DNA of 64,000 nt from Meghimatium bilineatum. Taxonomy: Eukaryota; Mollusca; Gastropoda; Stylommatophora; Philomycidae. The position numbers and the translations under genes were made by a program. Within the stretch, counting starts at the first letter, position 1, and every line of letters starts with the position of its first letter. The notes under the pieces are model-generated. The model was given only the letters and a program-made list of their open reading frames with translations. It ran no database searches and was not told the origin of the DNA. The stretch is from contig CM067306.1 of assembly GCA_034231615.1 (NCBI GenBank), positions 32,125,363-32,189,362 on the forward strand. Direction: 5' to 3'. Of the stretch, positions 33,560-44,900 are shown in pieces.

Positions 33560-33730
33560 TTGTCATTTATTAATTTATTTATACCCGGTAAATTTATTTA
33601 GGGTTAGGGTTAATTATATCAAACATAACTAACCCTAACTACTAACCCTAAAAAATTAATATTTAAATAAATTAATTATTTATATAATCTTTAGATTAAT
33701 TAATCCTAACACAAGCAGGAAGACACAGAT
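33560..33730. repeat. palindromic element with TTAGGG-like core
   Basis: TTTAGGGTTAGGGTTAATTA faces AACTAACCCTAACTACTAAC across about 12 bp, embedded in symmetric AATTAATTTATT flanks. Only two or three TTAGGG units exist per arm, so this is not a telomere array. Confidence 0.55.
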
Positions 33731-33749
33731 TCCAAACAATAACCCATAC

Positions 33750-34455
33750 AAACATATAATATTCTCATGAAACATAAATGTACACAAATTTTATGAAAAT
33801 ATACACATTTCTCATAAAATCATACAAAATATCATGAAAACATTTAAAAATTCTGAAATATATAAAATTTTCATGAAAAGAAAATCTCCATGAATGGAAA
33901 AATTCCCATGAAAATACAAATATTTTGAATGTCCAGTGCTGGAAGACATCAGGAAAATGCTTCTCTCTCCAAGGTCAGATAAATGGAACACATTATATGG
34001 AACAAAACATCTCACTAACACATGCATATATCATACAATGGCATTGGGTCAAAGGGCATGAGCCTATGGACCGCTGGGTCAGCAACTAACAAAGCAACCA
34101 TGAAAATATACAAAATTCTCATGAAAATACAAATTTATCATGAAAACATACAAAATTCTCATGAAAACACAAATTTATCATGAAAACATACAAAATTATC
34201 ATGAACACCGCCATAAAAAAATCCTCATGAAACAGAAATACTCAGACAATAACTGATGCAAGAAGCAGTATGACATACTCTTACAGACACATATGAACAC
34301 ACAATCTTTGTGTCACACTCTTACAGACATGCATATGAACACACAATCTTTGTGTCACACTCTTACAGACACATAAATACACACACAATCATTGTGTCAC
34401 ACTCTTACAGACACATATGAGCACACAATCTTTGTGTCACTCTTACAGGCACAAA
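33750..34455. repeat. AT-rich diffuse repeats and 40-bp array
   Basis: 33750-34230 repeats variants of CATGAAAATATACAAAATTC irregularly. 34270-34455 is a tighter array of about four 40-bp units (CACTCTTACAGACACATATG then AACACACAATCTTTGTGT). Confidence 0.85.
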
Positions 34456-34589
34456 CATGTTTTTTTTGCATCCACTTTATATGCGTGGTGTGAAATGAAA
34501 ATTACTCTTGTGGTTCACTCAGCCACCAGGAAGTAGGGTATCAGGGTTCATGCTCTCTAAGTGGATTCTTCTTCTTCTTCTTTCGTTCG

Positions 34590-35710
34590 CTAATAATGTC
34601 TATATCTGCAGTGTTGTTTCTTGTATAAATTGGACAGTGTTTTCCATTTCTTGTTTTGTACCATAAAGTTTAACATTCATTGGTGTAACAGAAGGCCAGT
34701 ATGTGTATCTTAATGTGTCATAGTTTGCACATTCTTGAAGGATATGTTCTGAAGTCTGGTTGACTTGTCCACAATTACACTTTGCTGTTGTGTCAATTTT
34801 AAATTTTGTATACATATGGCTGTTTAGTCTATTGTGTCCAGTTCTCAGTCTAAATATGATGACCTGTTCTTGTCTGTTAAGTAGGTGGTAGTCATCCCGT
34901 GGAGGTAAGTTAGGCTTTCGTTGTGCCTTTATCATGGATTTCTTTTGGTGATAGCTGATTGGTACATCCGGTTGCTGCATGTTAGCACCTTCCTTGGCGA
35001 GTTGATCAGCTCTCTCATTTCCTGCTATTCCACATTGTGATGGAATCCATTGCAGTATAACTACACCTATTTTGTACTATGGACAATACCTCTTTTAACT
35101 CTGGAAGTTTATTGGATTGTAATGCCTCTAGTACTGACCTTGCATCTGTAAGTATTACAATAGGGTGTGAGGTCCTGTCCAATGTTAACAGTTTCTCTGC
35201 AGCTGTATAAATAGCTTTGCCTTCAGAGTCATAGTTGTTGCAGTAATTCCCTGTTGGTATACAAGTGGTATCAGTGGTGCCATCTGGGTATTCTACATAT
35301 ACACCACTTCCTCCATTTTTTACTGCATTCTGTGCTGATCCATCTGTATATACTCTGGTCCATAGATCACTTGAGTAAAAATTATCAAGGAAACTGAGAG
35401 CTGCTACTATTTTCTGCAGATTATTCTGATGTTCATCCCCATGCACACCTGCTACTGTTGTTTGGATGGTCACAGGTAGGCATGTCCGTTTTTCCCATGG
35501 GGTGTGTTCTGGTTGAGATGTCAGTGGTATTGTTACCTCTGGTAGATCCGATACCTGTCTACATAGACGCTTGGCCTGGTGTATGAAGCTGCTTCTTTTA
35601 AGCCGTCCTTGTGATAGATTCTGGAATCTTTCCTTCATTGGGTGACTATGGTGGGAAAGAAACTTTTCTCCATGAATTATAATTTTAGTATCTCTACGCT
35701 CTTTCATCTA
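34590..35710 (-). mobile_element. LINE fragment with RNase H domain and zinc knuckle
   Basis: Read 35707 to 35015: a linker, then RNase H with YTDGSA (first Asp), SEGKAIYTAAEKLL (Glu) and ILTDARSVLEAL (second Asp). A single frameshift near 35045 moves on to LQWIPSQCGIAGNERAD, the fourth RNase H block, and the frame at 34980-34600 continues with NRLNSHMYTKF and CNCGQVNQTSEHILQECANY, a CCHC zinc knuckle. A domain order of reverse transcriptase, RNase H, knuckle is typical of I/Jockey-superclade LINEs. It is inside the intron between exons 3 and 4, antisense to nothing, and is nearly intact. Confidence 0.88.
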
Positions 35711-35894
35711 AGTGGATGAATGGCACCATGACTACTGATTAAATGTGGTAGGCTATACTAGTCAGGCGATTTCTGATCAACCACTGACTAGGCAGCTGAG
35801 CACTTATGGGAAAGCTGTGAAACATGACGCTAGTTCATCATACCTTTATCTTGAGCACAGTCCACGCTTTCCGTAAGAAAACAATCCACAGTAT

Positions 35895-36160
35895 TCACAA
35901 TACATGTACTGATCTAGCAATCACACAATACATCCACTAGTCTAGTAATCACACAATACATGCACTAGTCTATCAATCACACAATACATGCACTAGTCTA
36001 GCAATCACACAATACATGCACTCGTCTATCAATCACACAATACATGCACTCATCTATTAATCACACAATACATGCACTGGTCTAACAATCACACAATGCA
36101 TGCACTGGTCTAGCAAAGAGATATACCCAGTACAAATCACAATACATGCACTGGTCTAAC
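35895..36160. repeat. 28-bp minisatellite next to a splice donor
   Basis: Eight to nine copies of a 28-bp unit (AATCACACAATACATGCACT then AGTCTAGC). The word AACAAAGAGATAT occurs at 36113 and again at 36160, so the last duplication took in sequence within about 20 bp of the exon 3 donor at 36183. Confidence 0.95.
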
Positions 36161-36182
36161 AAAGAGATATGCGAATTCTTAC

Positions 36183-38120
36183 CTTGAGATCTGGAATGTC
36201 TCCTGCATTGATCTGGTGACGGGAAAAATGCTCCACAGTCAGTGCATGTGTATGGCCTATAGTTGACATGTCGATTGAGGTGGTATTTCATTTTGGAGGT
36301 GGCCATTGTTTTCACAGCACAAGACTTGCAAATGAAGTGCCAAGCAGGGATACGCTTGGCCTGAAAGGGTAATCCTGGATGATCCCATGTTATGTGCTCC
36401 TGCATACGACTCATAGAAGTCTCTTTCGTATCACAGTGGCCACACTGAACCAATTCATTGCCTTTCTCAAAGATAAATCTCCGTTTTCTCTTCACTATCA
36501 TCCCGTCATCATCTTGTAGCCTTCTTTTTACTGCCTTTTTACTTCCGTCCCAGCATGGCTGAAAGGGATCTTCAGTTTTTGCAAAACTTCTGCTAGAAGA
36601 CTTTGCACCAAAAGAATGATCATTGCCAGAAGAATGGCTTTCTCGTGTGTGCTTAAGGATGTCTTCCTGTGTGTCAGTTTCATAATGACAGTAAGCACAA
36701 GCATACTGCTTTGGTCCTAGGATGTTAGTGCTGCTACTGCTGCTGAAGGTACTTGAAATAGTGGAAGACCTCTGAGCAAGCTTTTCCTTCAGAAAGTTTT
36801 GTCGTTTTTTCTGAAAACTCAATGGTCCCATAAGCGGTTTATTCCGATTCTTATTCCGATTAAGGCTCAGATTAAAGGCATCTTCTTTGTATTCCAAGCC
36901 TGGATGCTCTTTCTCTATGTGTTTCTGCATGAGCATAACGCTGAGTGTCTGATAACTACACATGGGACATGTATGTGTCTGATACTTCTCGTGGATCTTG
37001 TAAATGTGACGGACAATATTTGACCGATGTAAAGAAGTAAACTTGCACTGCTCACAGTAAAACTTCACAACTGGTCCATCCTTGGACTTAAGTACTTTAA
37101 TCTTTGTGATGACATCTAAAGCTTTTGGTTTTCCACCAGCAGGAGAGCGATAAGAACCTGGTGCATATGACTCAAATTTAAGATGGTTGAGATGATACGT
37201 TTTTGAGTCACAAGAGATGTTACTGTTTTTAAAAATATCAGAACTTTCACTGCTGTCATTCATACCTTCATCATCTTCTTCTTCGTCATCATCCTCATCA
37301 TCCCCATAAGAGTTTAATGACATTTCTTCTTTTTCATCATCTTTTACTGTATCTATATTTCTCCTCTCATCACAATCTTTTACTGTATCCATATTACTCC
37401 TCTCATCACAATCTTCATCAACTTCTGTCTTGACAGCCATCTCCCCATCAGCAAAATCATGTTTCTTCTTGCCAAACATAGCCACTACTAATCCACCATG
37501 AGAAGCACTTTCAGCCATCTTTCTATCCTCATCATCATTGTTGCTATCATCATCCTCATCTTCAACTTTTGGCACAATCATTGGAGAAGTATTCTTGGTT
37601 TCATCAATGTCCTCTGCGTTCGAAATTTCTTCGACAAACCGTCTCACCCGGGCCCCAACATCTGGACTTATATATCTAATGTTAACTGGTTTATCACTAT
37701 GTACTTCCTTTATGTGGGTTGTCACATTATATTTCTCAATCCCTTCAAAGGGACAGTATGGGCAACCCACTAAATTCATCTTCAAATGTTTAATCATAAT
37801 GTGTCTGTGAATTGCATACTTCTTTGGGAATTCCCACCTGCAAACTAAGCACCGGAGTTGACCAGATAAACGCTCCTGGTAAAGACAATTCAGTTCCTTA
37901 TCAAGTGCATGTCTACCAAGCATAATAACATCTGGATCTACTGTGCTGAATTTCCTAAAGCTGGCACTTTTGTTATCATAGCCATAGTTTGAGGACATGC
38001 CGGATTTGGATCCAAATTTGAGTTTTTTACTGCAGGAATAGGGTGTAAAATCATGTGCTTTGTTGGAAGTCAGGCTTCTCTGGGAACTATACTTGGAGTG
38101 GCCAGAATTTGTTGATCCAC
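36183..38120 (-). CDS. giant C2H2 zinc-finger protein, exon 3
   Basis: A 1938-nt exon (residues 1827-2473), phase 1 both sides, with acceptor TTTTGTTCAG and donor CTCAAG|GTAAGA. After a Ser-rich start comes the third copy of the duplicated module (residues about 1899-1992: LDKELNCLY, CLVCRWEFPKKYAIHRH, CPYCPFEGIEKYNVTTH, RYISPDVGARVRRFVEE). An acidic linker follows. Then come fingers CEQCKFTSLHRS.., CPMCSYQTLSVM.., CAYCHYETDTQE.., CGHCDTKETSMS.., CKSCAVKTMATS.. and CTDCGAFFPSPDQ.., the last completed in exon 4. A basic stretch VKRKRRF is a candidate nuclear localisation signal. The exon length is a multiple of three, so skipping it would keep the frame. Confidence 0.92.
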
Positions 38121-38137
38121 CTGAACAAAATTAAATG

Positions 38138-38272
38138 ATATAAATTAAGCATAACTACATTTTAATACAATCAGTTCCCTATAAATCACAAAATAGAATC
38201 TAAAAATTACATAAATTAAGCATAACTACATTTAAATACATTCAGCTCATGATAAATCACAAAATAGAATAA
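38138..38272. repeat. 70-bp tandem duplication in intron 2
   Basis: Two copies of about 70 bp share ATAAATTAAGCATAACTACA and AAATCACAAAATAGAAT, immediately upstream (in gene sense) of the exon 3 acceptor. Confidence 0.85.
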
Positions 38273-39165
38273 TTATATTAATTTAAAACACACACAAACT
38301 CGCAGATAAGGAAGGGGAAAAGGGGTTTAAGGTATTAACACCCCCTCCCTGATTTTTCACAATCACAAATTAGTCATCAAATATTTCATGAAAAAAAGGG
38401 GGAATTACTGGTACACATAGAAATGGCCAAATTACCCTTCTAGGTAAGGTCACCCAATCCCCCCCCCCTCCACACCCACTGAAGATGTATATACGGCCAC
38501 ACACATGCAGGTATATATGTATGAGGTACTGGACATTTTTTGGGGGAGGAACCAATTATACTTATGGATTTGTTGGTTCAATCTCCTTCAAAATAGTCTG
38601 CTTATGGTTGTATACACTTACTCTAGGACTCCTATCACTGAAGAAAACACCCCAGGTAGGCACTTTTCAGAATATCACTCATTTTTCTCATCATGTTGAC
38701 TTGCTTGGATCTTTTGAATGTCATTAAATAAGTGACCTTTCATTGGTGTCTTAAGTTATATAATTGTTTTTTCCTCAGCGATTCTTACTCAGGTTGGGTC
38801 TCCTGATTCTATAACAGGCTGCAGTCTGTTTCAGAGATAATCACTCAGTCGTTGGGTCTCTGGATTCTCTGGACTAAGTCTATCTGCAACTTCATTCTTT
38901 CGATGTTGCAGTGTGAAAGTATCCACCGGATATTCTCTAGACTCTAGGAATTATTATGCAGCTTAACTAGAACTGCCCTCAGTTCATTCAGTTCAGTGTT
39001 CCTTTGTAGCTTCACTGCTATTATGACAAAAAGCCCATCTTTTCATAGAAAAATTTTCCTGCGTATGTGACTAAGCCATCTGTATAGGCATGAGTCCAGG
39101 CATCCTCTGGGTAATTATCTGCAATTAATGTTTTGTAATGTTTTCAAAATATATTTCTTTGAATA
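38273..39165. other. intron sequence, nothing recognised
   Basis: Part of the intron between exons 2 and 3. Purine/pyrimidine-rich runs near 38390 and 38460; no repeat family or exon supported. Confidence 0.45.
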
Positions 39166-39169
39166 TATG

Positions 39170-39562
39170 ACTCGACTCCTTTGAAAACAAATGCCTACGT
39201 ACCATTCTGAATGTTAAGTGGAGTGACTTTAAATCTAACACTACTATAAGAGAGGAAAGCAAACAAACCTATATATCTTCCTTCGTTAGACAAAGGCGTT
39301 GGACTTACATTGGCCATGTTCTCAGAATGAACAGCCTAAGAATTCCCCAGCAGTCACTATACTGGGTGCCACCTGGAGTAAGAAGAAGAGGGAGACCTAG
39401 AGAAACTCTACGAAGAACCATTAATAGAGAAGGCATGTCAATGAACCTAAACAACACGCAACAATTGAAAGACCTGGCAACACAAAGACAGAAATGGAAG
39501 CTATGATTTCTGCCCTATGCGCCACCTATGGCCCTGGAGGAACATAACATAACATAATATGT
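39170..39562 (+). mobile_element. LINE 3' end with (ATAAC)n tail
   Basis: Best copy of this family: ENKCLRTILNVKWSDF, REESKQTYISSFVRQRRW, TYIGHVLRMNSLRI, RRRGRPRETLRRTINREG and KDLATQRQKWKL, ending GGAACATAACATAACATAAT. One small deletion near 39500 breaks the frame before the C-terminus. Antisense to the zinc-finger gene, in intron 2. Confidence 0.85.
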
Positions 39563-40164
39563 TTTCACTCTAATTCTGTCTGAGTTCCTTTCTTTTCTAT
39601 ACTTTTGATTCCTTCTATTAGTTCTGGAAGTCTGCATGCCCAAAGGAGGGTGGTACTGATTGGTTGTATGTCCCTTGATTGTGTTTGTCCTAGATCTGGA
39701 GCCTTCTGTTACAATTTCTTTGCATTTGTTGAGAAGTTACTTTTCTCCAGCCTGCTCCTACCATAACCATTAATTAATTCTTTGGTACATAGGATGGTTC
39801 TGGAGTCTTTTGTATTTTTCTGTGTGTTGAACAACTTTCATGTCTAGTCTGTCTTCTATTGACTGAAGTCCAGTTATTGCTGGTAATGCAACTATGGGTG
39901 TAGATTTCATAGATGCATTGATAATGTGTTACTTGATTCTGGGTTTGGTTTATTTTGTTGAATTGTGTTTTTGATACTGTGGCCAAAGCTATGTCAAACT
40001 CTAGTAAGGGCCTAACTACCTGTATAAAACCATTTCAAGATTTTTCTATCCACTCCCCAGTTTGTGCCTGCTATCTTTTGCCCAATCTGTTTCTGGCTTT
40101 TCTCTACCAATTAAATGAACGAGAATGTTTTAATTAAATCAAGGATGTATAAATGACATCTTAC

Positions 40165-40336
40165 CACTGTGTCCTGAAGACATTTTTGTTAAGAAATCAG
40201 ACACCATCTTTTGTAGATCAATATCCAATGGGAGAATGCTTACAGGTGCTGGTTTATGGCAGGCTAAAATATGGTCCACCAATTGATGTCTCTCGACTCC
40301 TTCCATGCTACAGTAAGCACAGGACAGAAGAGCAAC
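40165..40336 (-). CDS. giant C2H2 zinc-finger protein, exon 2
   Basis: A 172-nt exon (residues 1770-1827) with acceptor AATTGCTGTAG and donor CAGTG|GTAAGA, phase 0 in and 1 out. It encodes VALLSCAYCSMEGVERHQLV then DHILACH, a C2H2 finger, and a helical linker ending SDFLTKMSSGHSG. This is exactly the piece missing from the second copy of the duplicated module: exon 1 ends after its first finger (..HIIMSHLK) and copies 1 and 3 continue with an equivalent finger and linker. Without this exon, exons 1 and 3 do not join in phase. It is too short to stand out as an open frame. Confidence 0.9.
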
Positions 40337-40487
40337 CTACAGCAATTGATAAACAACCTCAAATTATTATGTTAGTCTTATTTTGTAACAGCAGAAATGT
40401 GTTCCAAAATATTCTCAAAACAACATTTAGTGTTGTCACTAATATTTACTATTAAAACAAATACACTGAAATATTAGCATTTTTTTG

Positions 40488-40565
40488 CTCTTCTTGTGTT
40501 TATTCTCTAACTCCTGCTAGGTAGCAGGATATAGTCCGGAGAACAGAATGCATTATCTCATTCTT
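40488..40565 (-). repeat. dispersed repeat, subfamily B fragment
   Basis: TATTCTCTAACTCCTGC, GTAGCAGGATATAGTCCGGA and GAACAGAATGCATT. Confidence 0.7.
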
Positions 40566-40566
40566 T

Positions 40567-40900
40567 AAAGTAGTGAATCTCAAACTTTTTTGCTCCATAA
40601 ATCCCTTTAGGAGGAGACAAAATTACAGATATAGACATATTGTAAGTGTATTGAAGAGATAATATTACAGATATAGACATATTGTAAGTTTATTGAAGAG
40701 ATAAAATTACAGATATAGACATATTGTAAGTTTATTGAAGAGATAAAATTACAGATATAGACATATTGTAAGTTTATTGAGATAAAATTACAGATATAGA
40801 CATATTGTAAGTTTATTGAGATAAAATTACAGATATAGACATATTGTAAGTTTATTGAAGAGATAAAATTACAGATATAGGCATATTAAGTTTATTGAGG
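40567..40900. repeat. hAT-like end and 42-bp tandem array
   Basis: TAGTGAATCTCAAACTTTTT and TCCATAAATCCCTTTAGG (40570-40615) look like the end of a hAT-type element. It is followed by six copies of a unit of 42 bp, or about 38 when AAG is lost (ATTACAGATATAGACATATT then GTAAGTTTATTGAAGAGATA). Only the array is certain. Confidence 0.8.
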
Positions 40901-41014
40901 AGGCGCTGCATGATGTTACGGAAAATGTTAAAATAAAATAAATGATAAAAGTTTATGTCCATGTATTGTGGGGTATGAAAGGGGAGTACATAATAGCATC
41001 ACTTTTGTGCTTCT

Positions 41015-41240
41015 GTTTTTGTTCTCAAACTCCTGCAGATCAACAGGATATAGTCCAGAAAATGGAGTGCATATTGTCAGTTTAAAAATACACTGAAATA
41101 TCTGTGCCTTTCAGCGTGACACATCTGACTTCAGCATAGCTTCTGGGTCACTTTGAATGGGATGGAACTCCACTTCAAAAACCTCCTTAGTCGCCTCTTA
41201 TAACATGCTTGACAGGTAAATACAGTGTCACTATTTTTTG
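41015..41240 (-). repeat. dispersed repeat, subfamily B
   Basis: TTCTCAAACTCCTGCAGATC, GTGACACATCTGACTTCAGC and CTTAGTCGCCTCTTATAAC. Confidence 0.85.
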
Positions 41241-41284
41241 CTTATTTTACATGGCTGATCTCAACAGGTATGAACTACCACCTG

Positions 41285-41445
41285 TCTTCTTCTTCCTAGT
41301 TCATTCTCAAACTCCCACTGAATCTCTCTGGAAGCTGGACCAAAGACCTATGTTTCCGGCAGGATGTAGTTCAGAGAATGGAGATGCGTTGTGTCACTGT
41401 TTTATTAGCAACAATGGCCCGACACATCTGTCTTTGGCAGAAACC
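41285..41445 (-). repeat. dispersed repeat, subfamily A
   Basis: TTCATTCTCAAACTCCCAC, GCAGGATGTAGTTCAGAGAA and CAATGGCCCGACACATCTGT. Confidence 0.85.
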
Positions 41446-41589
41446 ACCTGTAAAGGATATTAAAAATTAATTAAATCATTCATTCCCCATGAATGAATGG
41501 CCAACTCCTTGAAGTGTAAATGGGGCTTAGTCCAGCCAAAAGGGCTGGAAAGATTGGTTGTGTCATATCTAAAAAAATTCAAAGGCGCA

Positions 41590-41710
41590 AATAAAACGGT
41601 GACAGTGCATTTCCACTCTGGACTAAATCCTGCTAGAAATCTAGGACCATAGTCCGGCTACAAAGGAGATCCAGCTGGAGTTTGTGAATGAATGCTGAAG
41701 AAGAAGAAGA
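41590..41710 (+). repeat. dispersed repeat, subfamily A
   Basis: Opposite orientation to the previous copy: GCAAATAAAACGGTGACAGT, AATCCTGCTAGAAATCTAGG and an end in GAATGCTGAAGAAGAAGAAG. Confidence 0.85.
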
Positions 41711-41721
41711 ATATCTAAAAT

Positions 41722-41795
41722 TGAGCAGGACCACAGTCCTGCCCAAGCAGAACCACAGTCCTGCCCAAGCAGGACCACAGTCCTGCCCAAGCAGA
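41722..41795. repeat. 22-bp tandem repeat
   Basis: Just over three copies of CCACAGTCCTGCCCAAGCAG plus GA, in intron 1 about 135 bp past the exon 1 donor. Confidence 0.95.
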
Positions 41796-41929
41796 CACTG
41801 ATGCTGAATTCTGAGATACCAGGCCAAGAGGCACACCAGCAACCATGATATCATGTAACATGACTAGATAATATGTCTTCACAACACAATGCAAACAAGA
41901 ATAATCATGCATTCAATGGCTAAGATTAC

Positions 41930-44900
41930 CTTCAGATGGGACATTATGATGTGCCGATGCATTGCAAACTTGCGTTGAAACTTGTTAGGACAAGCCACAC
42001 ACTTGTAAAATGCACCATCATTGTTGTCATACAAGCAGCTGATCTTCTCATCCAGTTCGTCGCTGCCCAGAGCATGAGGAGAACCACAGCCAGAACTAGA
42101 ACTAGTTGAAGGACCGGGAGATTTCTGCCGGGATATGTTTTGGTCACTGTTGGCCTGATCACTGAAATCATCAGAGGGTGTTGTGTATGATACTTCTTCA
42201 TCGTTGCTAGGAGTATGACCTTTGATGGCACTGAACTGTGACAAAAATTGATTCACTTTAGCTTCGACATTCACCCTCAAGTACCGAACACTTAGAGCTT
42301 TTCCTGCATGGATTTTCTTGATGTGGTCCACCATCTTGTACTTCTGCAAACCTCTATGTGCGCAGAAAGCACATTTCCACAAATAAATATTCAGATGTCG
42401 TAGGATATGTACATGAATGAAAAACTTTTTAGGGCGTTCGCCACCACATATCAAACATTTCATTTGGGTGCCATAATTCTCATAAAGGCATCGGAGTTTA
42501 GCATCGAGACTTCCACTACCAACAACACAGCTCTCATCCATGAGACCAGTTAGCTGCCCTATATTAGATATTTGAACAGGGTAAGAGTTGCGACCCATAA
42601 TAGATATCTCTGGGTGGTTCTGCTGCAGGTGAAAGACCATTTCTCGGCGCATCAATGTTGAGAAGTTACACCTTGAACAAAGAGAAGGCTCTTTAAAAAT
42701 AGGATCGTCCGGAACTATCAGGACTTCCTCCTGGCTAGCCAAAATAGGTTTTGGAGGTTCTGCTTCAGAAAATGATGCCTGCTGCTGGATATCCTTTTTT
42801 GTTGCTCTTATCAGCTTGTCCACGTCCTCATCACTTCCAATCACTTTGACTTCAGCATGCAATGAACTGACATGCATTATAATCTCACTTCTCACGTAGG
42901 AACTATATGAACATTTAGGACACTGTAAAGGAACACTGAAAGTCTCTCCATCCTCTGGAACAACAAAAATTTGCTCATAGTTTTTAGGAGATAAAATATC
43001 TTGACTATCAATTGCTCGAGATGACCCAGAGTTCAGGTTAGACATAATATCCTTATGCAGTGATTCCTCTAGCTGGTCTAAAGATTCATCCATTGAGGTC
43101 TCAGCAAAAGATTTATCAACCTCTGTTGTATCAATAGCTACTATTTTCTTAACCAGAGCTATAGGTTTGCCTGGATGCTTCTCAGCAAGATGTTCATACA
43201 AGAGCTCTCTGGCAGTGGACATACAGCTGCAATATTTGCACCTAAACAAAACCAGAGTTATCTGCCCAATTTCAGAATGCCTCTTCACATGGCTTTTCAA
43301 ATCAGCTGCTTTTGGTAGCAGGTACTTACAGATTGGACATTTAAATTTTCTCATCTGGTTCTCCTGTACATGCCCCGGTTGTAGAGCTGCTTGCTGAGAC
43401 ACCATTCTGTTAAATAGCTCATTCCTTTCTGTAATCTGGTTCATAGTTACGACCGGGTGGTCTATGGTGGCCCTCTCTCGTGATTTCTTAGCAATCCCAG
43501 ATGGTTTAATAAAATCAAATGTGTCTTCGTGACAGCTGTCTGGAGATTTAAGACCACTGTAACATGAGGGAGACATTGATGAACTCTGAGGTGAAAGGTC
43601 GTATGAAGATAATGGTGTGTCTGTTGGCGTGGTGCCCTCAATTGTAAACTCATCTCTGTCTCGAAGGATATTGTGTTCTCTCTGGTAGTGAAGGGCCATG
43701 TGTATTTTATGTCTGGTCATGTAGTCACAACGCTCACACTCAAGCACTCGTGACTCTATTGATCTGGACACTACAGTGTATTGATCTTCAACTGGACCAA
43801 ATCCCCTATGCTTACGATCCCTGTTACAGGTGATATGTTTGACCATCGTATGCTTCTGGTTGGTATCAAATTCACACTTCTTACAGCGGTACAACAGAAG
43901 TTTGATCAGGCCTGGATGACAAGTGATGTGCATTCGAAACTTGACTTCACTATCAAACCCTTGCGGACAGAACATACATTTAAATCGTTCCTTTCGTGTT
44001 GGATTCACACCATGTGATCTCTCATGACAATGCATTCTTCTAAAGTCTCTAGCAATGAAAGTACAATGCTTACATCTGTAATTCTCTGCCTGTCTTTCAC
44101 TCATAGGAATATAAACTCGTCTTCTGACACCACTCTCATCCAAACTGTAAACAGTTTTTGCCTCACTTCCAGGTTCTTTACAGCCTTCAACACCTTCATC
44201 TATCTCTTCCTTTACTTTTACAGAACCAAACTCTGAGGAATCAGAAGTTGGACTCTTTTCAATATCAGGAGTGATGTTTCTTTGTTGCAAGTTAAGTGAC
44301 ATTACTCTTGCTGTTGGTGAGGGTGTCTTCCGGGGACTGCTTCTCGACATGTGCGTCAGATTGTCAGAATGGCCAGTAGATCTACTATAATCCACAGCTA
44401 GCTCATGCCCACTTTTGTTGTGGTCAATCAAGGAACTACTAGCAGAAAACACTGGAGCTGGTGTAAGAGATGGTGGTAGCATTTCCCGAAGATGCACCAC
44501 TCTTTCATAATTGTTTACTTTCCTGTCACGACAAAGGAGCTGTTTAGCTACAGACACCATTTTAGGTCTTCCAGGATGGGCAGACGATATATGATTTAGA
44601 ATTGCTTTCCTGTCTGTTGCTTTTGAAGGACAGTGCGGACAATTAACAATGTGGATGACATTGTCTTCAACATGAGTTTGGAGCATGCTCGGCTCCGGGA
44701 AGATGTCTCCACATGAATAACAAAACAACTCAGAAATATCAGGGTGAGCTGTCTTGATGTGACTGATGTAGTCAGTCACCATATTTGATCCAAAACTGCA
44801 TCCATCATTCCCACAGACATACAGATGTGCAGATTTGTTATGTGTCTGGGTGTGGTTGGAGATGTGTCTGACGAGATCAGTCTCATTTGGGCTGCGATGG

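Noticed and set aside
33600..33655. Interstitial telomere repeat
   Set aside because: Only two to three TTAGGG-like units per side, inverted, inside a palindrome.
41944..42231. 95-codon frame on the minus strand overlapping exon 1
   Set aside because: Alternate-frame shadow of the zinc-finger coding exon.
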